64,000 nt of DNA, taken from contig NC_062232.1 of assembly GCF_902686445.1 (NCBI RefSeq), positions 88,398,932 to 88,462,931 on the forward strand, given 5' to 3'. Every line of letters begins with the position of its first letter. Position 1 is the first letter of the stretch. Of the stretch, positions 53,901 to 62,214 are shown one piece after another. The position numbers were made by a program, and so were the translations under genes. Source of the stretch: Sciurus carolinensis (lineage: Eukaryota > Chordata > Mammalia > Rodentia > Sciuridae). The notes beneath the pieces are model-generated. The model had not been told where the DNA came from and did not search any database. It worked only from the letters and a program-made list of their open reading frames with translations.

Positions 53901-56900
53901 TTACTTTCATTATTTTTTCCAATACAAAAATTACCTCTAAAGTTCTACTATTTAAAAAGGAATTGTGGCAAGTGGAGTCCTTGATTATAATTCAGGATCA
54001 AACTAAAAATAATCTCTTTTAAATAAATGATATCTTCTGGCTGATTCAAGTTTGTTTTAAGACACAACAGCAAAATCCAGTACACATACTACATTGAGAA
54101 TTCATTAAAATAGTTCTCTAAAATTAATTTTTAAATAAGTGGAACAATTGCCAGGGCAAACTATTGGGATGTATATTTGGCATGACAGGGGAAATGTTAT
54201 GGCTAAAAAAGTGTCTGCCTACTTTGCTCCCTGGGAAGGGAACAAATTTTTGAATGAATGATACTGATCCTTCATATTTCGCTTCAAATATAATTTCTTC
54301 AGGGTTCCCTTTTTTGATTACCTAGGCTAGATTAGATCCCTCTGCTATATAATCTCAAAGAAATTATACTCTTCTTTCATATAACTTATCACTGGTAGAA
54401 CATCCTATTTAGTCAAAAGTTGACTAATAGTCACTTTCTCACTAAATTGTCAATGCTTTGAGAGCAAGGATCATATCTGTCTAGTTCATCACTTTATTTC
54501 CAATATCCTGTGCACAGGTACTCAGTAAGAATTTGTTGAATGAATAAAAGAATGAATCTGGAGCAAAAATTGCAACAATTATTCTGAAATAACCCTCTTC
54601 TTTCCTCCTACCTTATAACTATACCAACTTTCACATGTAGTTCCATAGACAAATGGAAGGTGGTCTGCTGGGCCTACTGTTTGACACCCATGTCTCTTGC
54701 ATAAAGTGGGATAGGAAGGAGTAATTAAGAAGATAAGAGGGCTGGAGCTATAGGTCAATGGCAGAGCACTTGCCTAGCACATGTGAGTCATTGGGTTCAA
54801 TCCTTAGCATCACATAAAAGTAAAACAAATAAAACAAAGGCATTCTTTCCATCTAAAACTACAAATAAATTTAAGAAGATAAGTGATTTTAGGGGGAAAA
54901 CTAATATTTACAGAATTGAATATATAAATATTTTGGTTCCATCCTGTCTAAAATTAAGTTTAGGAGATCAAACTGGTGGTATAAATTAAAGGATGGAGCC
55001 AACTCTCTATTTCACCAATATACTGGTCATATTTTTGTCTCATGTCTAGAGGATTTCCTCAAATATTCTTCTGTGTAGGAGGGTCTGATACACAAGGTAT
55101 ATAGACTACTGCGTAGTAAATTATAACCCTGTATTTACTTTGACTAAACTTCATTTCTGTTTATTTAATGGATAAAAGGGATTTCCCTACCAACAAGGTT
55201 ATTGATTTAGAATATGTTCAAAGACAACTGAAACCAAATTAACTTGTTTTCATTTTTAGGGTTCTGAGCCCTTTCCCTCTTCCTCAGCACCCATCCGTTG
55301 TTACTCATGCTTCACACACTCTAGTTCAGGAAGACACATGGGAGAATAATCAATCTTGTTCGCTAAGAGAGAAGAAAGAAGTTGAGGAAACACTCATCTT
55401 GAACTAAGTGATGTGTGAAGATAATGAAGAACAAACATTTTCTTAACCACCAACCTTTTAATGTAATTAATTAAACTGAGAGTTGCAACAGAAATTCATC
55501 ACCAATTTTAATATTTAAAAAAGAGAATTTTTTAACTTTGCAAATCTAATGCAAAATCTCCAAAGATTATATGTGTGGTTGTCTTCTATTTATTTTAATG
55601 TGCTGGATTATGTCCAGACACCTTCATGGTTTTAATCCACAAATCATTCCAACTCTAATATTTCTGATTTAAAAGTCAGTTTAGGTTAATTAGGAATTGG
55701 AGAAGGTCTCAGATCAGGGAAAGCCTCCAGGTCCTTATACTTGCCGTTGTCTTTGCTTGAACTTGCTATTCCTTGTTTTCTGTACCTTTTCACCTAGTTA
55801 AATTCTACTCACACTTAGATCTTGGCTTAAATATGATTTCATCTAGGAGGCTTTTCCTAACCTCTGGGATCAGACTGGGTTATGCTGTTGACTCAGTCCA
55901 GGAATCCTATGTTTTCCTATCATGGTACTTATTGCATTTTCTTGTGATTATTTACTTAACCGAGTTGCCAGCTAGACTGTATGCTCTGTGAGGGCAGGAA
56001 TAGTATCTATTTCATAACCAGTGCCCTGGTACTAACAGATGCTTCATAAATATTTGTTGAATGAATGAAGCAAAAGTAAAATAATAAAGAAAATTACAAA
56101 ACCTTAAATAGAGTTCATAAACTCAAGAGGAGAATGAAAACATTTTTTACCTGAGCATTCGGTGGAGTTTATGAGGTGTCATCCCACATCCATCATCAGT
56201 AAAGGTCAAACAAGATTTATTCTTGACCTCCTCAACATCTATAAAGACCGTCCTGGCGGATACATCTGGATCTACAGCATTATCTGCAAAAGGTAGAAAT
56301 CTGTGATCTTAGATCCCCTTTTCCAATATTCTATCAAAATTTCTAGTTTAGTGTATCCAATGCATGGAAAATTGTCCTATAGTACCCTCATGTGGATGTA
56401 CAAGAAGGTAAACAGGGGATATTTATGTAGTATGCCTACTGAGGTACAGAGAAAAACACATATGATGCCAGACAGAGTTATAAAGCTGATTTCTAGCTTT
56501 TTTTTTTTTTTTTTGTACTGGAGACTTAACCTAGGGGTATTTAACCACTGAGCCACATCCCCAGCCATTCTTTATTTTTTTACTTTGAGACAGAGTCTTG
56601 CTAAATTGCTAAGGCTGGTCTTGAAATTCTAATACTTCTGTATCAGTCTCCTGAGTTTCTAGGATTATAGGCATATATCACTATGCCCAGCTGATATCTA
56701 GATTTCATAGTATTGATCCATAATCTGCCTTTCTCCCTTTAAATTTCAGGATCTAAAGGAAAATTAACTACTCCAATTTACACAGAATTTTGTTCTGATT
56801 TTGCCATATTATTGCCTGTCTTTTAGCTACTTTACTGCTTATGAACACATTGAGTAAAGGCTGTCTACAGAGAAAAGTTGAAACAACAGTTTTGGTTATA

Positions 56901-59900
56901 CTAAATACATATCACACATATTAGTTTACGTGTGATAATTTTATTTCCTACTTTTTAAAATATCATCTCCTGTGTTAATGAACATAGATATTATCAACAT
57001 CCCTGTTTATAGTGCAAGGACCACTAAAAGAATTACAGGTTAAAATCAAAATAATTAATTGCCTGCCTTAATCCCAGTGATGGTAGCAAGCATGCTTAGA
57101 GAGAGAAACAATTTGGCTGCCTTTTTCTATAACTAGGTGAGGCTGTCTATCCCCTAATGAAAGAGAGAGTGCTGAATTAAAGTGGAAAAACAACATAGAA
57201 AGTTCCCTGATTTGTCCTGAGTTACATCTTCACAATGAGTTAATTATTTAAGACTCCAAAGACATCAAATTTAGCAATATTCTAAAATATGCACCATGTC
57301 CCAACTCCAGTGGGTGCTACTGTCAAGTTGCCACATCTTTTTGTCACAGGTACCAGTTTTTACTATTGTCACTCACTGACATAAATGGCTCAAATTTTAG
57401 TTAGGGCTCACTAACTTCAGTGAAAGGACAGTCTGTAAAATGTGTTGGACAGTGCTATCGTTTAGATACAGTTTGTTCCCCAAAAGTTCATGCACTGGAA
57501 GCGTGGTCTCCATTGTGGTAGTGTTGAAGTGGTGGAACCTTTTAGAGGTAGGGCCTAGTGCAAGGTAATTAGGTCTTTGGGGATGCTACCTTGGAAAGGA
57601 TTAATGCTGTCAGGTCTGACAGGACTGAATTAGTTCCCACTAGTGCAAGTTGTTATAAAGTGAGGTCACTTCAAAGGCCTGGCCTCTTCTGCGCATAGCT
57701 GGTTCCCTTTTGGCTTCTCCACCATGTTGTGAGGCAGCCTGCAGACCCTTGCCAGGATGCCAGCACATGCCATTTGAACATTTTAGCCACTGGAATCATG
57801 AATCAAATAAATCTCTTTACTGATAAACACACAGCCTTGAGTATTTTGTGCTAGCAACATGAAATGGACTAATACAGATAAAGTCCTTAATCATTCCTAT
57901 CTCTACTAGTTCCTTTTTTTTTGGTACTGGGGATTGAACTTAGGGGCACTAGACCACAGAGCCGCACACCCAGTCCTTTATTTTGTATTTATTTAGAGAC
58001 AGGGTCTCACTGAGTTTCTTAGCACCTCGCTTTTGCTGAGTCTGGCTTTGAATTAGTGATCCTCCTGCCTCAACCTCAAACCACTGGGATTACAGTCATG
58101 CACCACCACACCCAGCTTCTACTAGCACTTCTTTAAGCAAAAGACCTTCCATTCAAACCACTTCCTTTGCCCTGTCATCCTATATTGCTTTATTGATAAT
58201 ACATGGATGGACTAAAGAGTCAGGTAGGGTCTTGGTTGTATACTTGCCCATTATCACTGATAAATCACATCATTTCTCCACTGGGAGAATCTCTTATAAT
58301 CAAGAAAAGTATTACACAAATACCAAATACCCATTTTTACTATACAATTGAAAGTATCAGTTATAACCACTTTGATTATTGAATGGCCACCAAATAAAAC
58401 AAGACATAGACTAATTTCAAAGACTATCATAGTATTTCCAGAGTCACTGATAAAATTTTCACTAACTGAAAAAATCTGAACAGCAGTAAGTTATTACCAA
58501 TAACCCCAAAAGGTGGTTAAGGGATGTGATATACTCAATTTTTAAAGGCCAGGTAGCGCCTAAGTTCCATATAATGTGGCTGACATCAAGCAAGAGCTAC
58601 AAGTTGGCATGCAATGGCATCTTTCTCAGAAATACTGTTCTTTACTTTGTAAGAAGCAGCAGATTTTTTTCCCTTTAATGATAGAAGGATTCCGCATTGC
58701 ACAGCGGCATAGCTGCCTACATTCTTGAAAGAAATTTTACTTGGCATGCAGGCTCTTGTCAGTTATTCCTGCTGATAGATAGCCAAAGCCACTGAGACTG
58801 ATACCTTGTCAACCAACTGGACATCATTTACACATGGAAAACTCTGGACATTGAGAAATTATTTTCTAACACTTTATGAACATTTACAATTCAAACACAT
58901 AGCACATTGATTCAATTACACATTTATACAACAATGCATTGAATAAAATAGGGCCTCAAACAAGACCACTTTAGCTTTTTTTCTCTCTACTGTAAGTTTT
59001 TTTTTTTCCTGTACTGCTGATTGAACCCAAGGGCACTTTACCACTGACTTAGATCCCCAGCCCTTTTTATTTATTTCTTTGGGCGGGGGGTACCAGGGAC
59101 TGAACTCAGGGACATTCAACCACTGAGCCACATCCCCAGCCCTATTTTGTATTTTATTTAGAGAGAGAGAGTCTCACTGAGTTGCTTAGGGCCTTGCTTT
59201 TGCTGAGGCTGGCTTTAAACTCTCAATCCTCTTGTCTCAGCCTCCAGAGCCACTGGGATTACAGGTGTGTGTCACCACATCCAGCATTTTATTTTTTTAT
59301 TTTGAAACAGGGTCTCACTAAGTTCCTGAGGTTGGCTTTGAACCTGCCATCCTCCTGCCTCAGCCTCCCAAGTTGCTGGGATTACAAGCATGCAGTACCA
59401 TGCCTGGATCTCTACTCTAAGTTTTGTCCAAATTTTACCAGGTGTTTTTCCATAAGAATATACCAAAGAATTTTAACATAGGCACTTCAAGGGTTACACG
59501 GTAGCTGCCAAGTACAGCTAGACATTTTATCTCCTTGGCTGGAAGCTTGTGGAATACAGGGGGGAGGGGGCACATGAGAGGCCAGGGTCAGTTGGAGCAA
59601 CAAGGAAAGTGAGATTGATGGGTGGCCACATGGAAGCACAATTTTGCACTTACTTTCTGTTTTATGTGGCTTTTTGCTTGGGCTCAACAGATGAAATTAT
59701 AAAAATATCAAGGTCAGCTTCAACAGATGAACTTATAATAATAAGGCATCAAACTAGCAACTGGTTTCAATTCTATTTCTTGCTGCTTTACAATCTAAAA
59801 ATTGTCCAACATATGCTATCAGATTCCAGGAGATCTATCTTCTCCCGTAGCCCATCCCATATAGCCTATGAACAGGTAGGACAATGAGAGAACCCTTACT

Positions 59901-62170
59901 CCTCTTTCCTCACCTACCACTTAGGTGAGAACTGCACTATCAGATCCTGGAGTGTCCTTATCCCATATCCTGGCTGCACAATCCTATTTGCTTCCAGATC
60001 CCAGGGAGTCTCACCTGGCATGTGTTATGCCTTATATGGAAAATTCTGACATTCCCCCCTCACCCACCACTTTGACAAGAGCATGAGAATCCTGAGGAAT
60101 ATATCTTACACCCTAATCTGGTCCACTGAATCTCTTATCTTCTAAAAGGCATTGCAACTGAAGCCTCATACCTCACCAGAACCTGGAAGGCAATGAAAAA
60201 CTTTTCAATGACAGTCCCCCAGGAGAGAGAAGATGATAGGTAGGAGGTAGCTTTAAGGTAGCACTTCACATGCCTACTACCCTTTCCTGGTCAGACACAT
60301 GATTACATGCAAGGTCACCCAGGCCAGGTTGCTGCTCTATGGACATCCTGCAAGTAGGTAAAATGTTCTTGCCTGAAAGTAACATCATTGATCTCTGTTA
60401 CAAGTCTATTCTTTATCACACACACACACACACACACACAGAGGAAAGGAGGGAAGGAGGGACAGGGAGAGAGAAAGAAAAAGAGAGAAGGGATATCAGC
60501 ATTTAAATGAACACAAATTTAAAATTCAAAAGTTATTTTTTGGGCTGGGGCTGTAGCTCATGTCATGCAGTGGTGGAACACTTGCCTAGCATGCTCAACA
60601 CCCTTTGTTCAACTCCTAGCATAGCAAAACCAAAAATCATTTTAAAAACCCCTCCCTCTTCCTGCTCAACACAGCCCTGGATTCTCTTACATTTTGTTTT
60701 TCTATTCCCATTGTCCTTCTTTTAGTTTGAATTTTGTTTCCTCCCATCTGAATTATTGCAACAGCTTCATAACTAGTCCTTCAACCACATCTCTCTTTTT
60801 TAATTCTTCTTACATGCTGCTGCAACATTAACTTTCTCGAAGCACAACTCTGATCATGACATTATCCTGGTCAGAAAACTTCAGACTAATAGGTCAAATA
60901 CCAGAACCTCCAGGTTGCATCCTGGTACCAGTGCATATTTCTATTCTCCTTTGCTAGTTGGTAGTTGGAGTAAAAAGACCAATGTCTGAGTCCTGGATTT
61001 GGCACTGACTAGACATGTAACCTTTAAAAAGTAAATTAATTTTCTGAACATCTGTTTCCTCATCTGCAGGATGAAAAAATTAATATTGCTTACCTCAAAG
61101 GGTGATGTTAAGAAGATATTTGTGAAAGTTCTTTGTAAACACTCTATGGACCTACGTTTTTACTATCTGTGAACTCCATGCTCTAATTAAATTCAACAAC
61201 TCAATATTCTTCAAGCTTTTGTTCATCCAGTTGTTTCTTTTGCCTGGAATGCCCTTCACACTACCATGCCCATATGTCCCAATCCTTCAAATCTCAGATC
61301 AAATGTCACCTCCTCCACAAAGCCTTTCCTAACTCTCCTCTTCCCGATAAGCTGGAAGTCATTTCTCCTTCCTCTGAACTCCCACAGCACTTGTGCATAT
61401 CTTTGCTGATATATCATTTTCTATTCTGCTGTTATACAAAGCATAAGCCTGCAGTGCATTTCTTATCTTCTCTATCTCAAGGGTGAATCTGTTTTCATTT
61501 TTGTACCTACACAGTGGTCTTGTACATAATGAATGCTCAATATTTACTGAATGTATGATTCACTAGCAAATTAATGCATAAGCAGAATAAATTATTGAAG
61601 GAAAACCCAAAACGAAAACTTCAAATAACCCATTAATACTTTCATCTACTTTTTCTCTGCTTTTAAAAATATTTGTTATTTGTTTTAAAATATGTTTTTG
61701 CATATGTGGATGCATGCATGTATGTGTGTATAATATACCTACATATTCAAACTCATGTTGGACATGTTAGGCCAGGCCAAGGTTCTTTAGGTTAATGCTT
61801 AAGATAGTAATTCAAAACTAAAAACTGAAAACTAAAAAAGCATTGAAAATGCATTAAGTCACCTTTAAAGTATAGTACACACAGTACAACACAGGTACAG
61901 CAGGGTGAAACTGTGAAAGAACATGATATTTCTCCCATTTCTCCCATCTCCCACTATGTTAATTGTTAATTTTCCCTTTTTTGTTTTGTTTTGGTAAGTT
62001 ATATGTGCATAGATCTTATTCCATGCTGCAGTGATTCACTGGAGGCATAGTGTAAAACATAAAGGACACAGTTCCTGTTATCTAGGATTCAAAATGTGTC
62101 AATGCCACTTTTCCCTCTGAATCTTCTAATTAAGTCATAAACATATACATATATATATGTGTGTGTGTGT

Positions 62171-62214
<44 letters not shown>

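Noticed and set aside
6058..60632. ID-type SINEs scattered through the window as possible tRNA genes
   Set aside because: They keep tRNA-like A/B boxes but lack a complete cloverleaf, have A-tails and TSDs, and recur in many diverged copies: retroposons.
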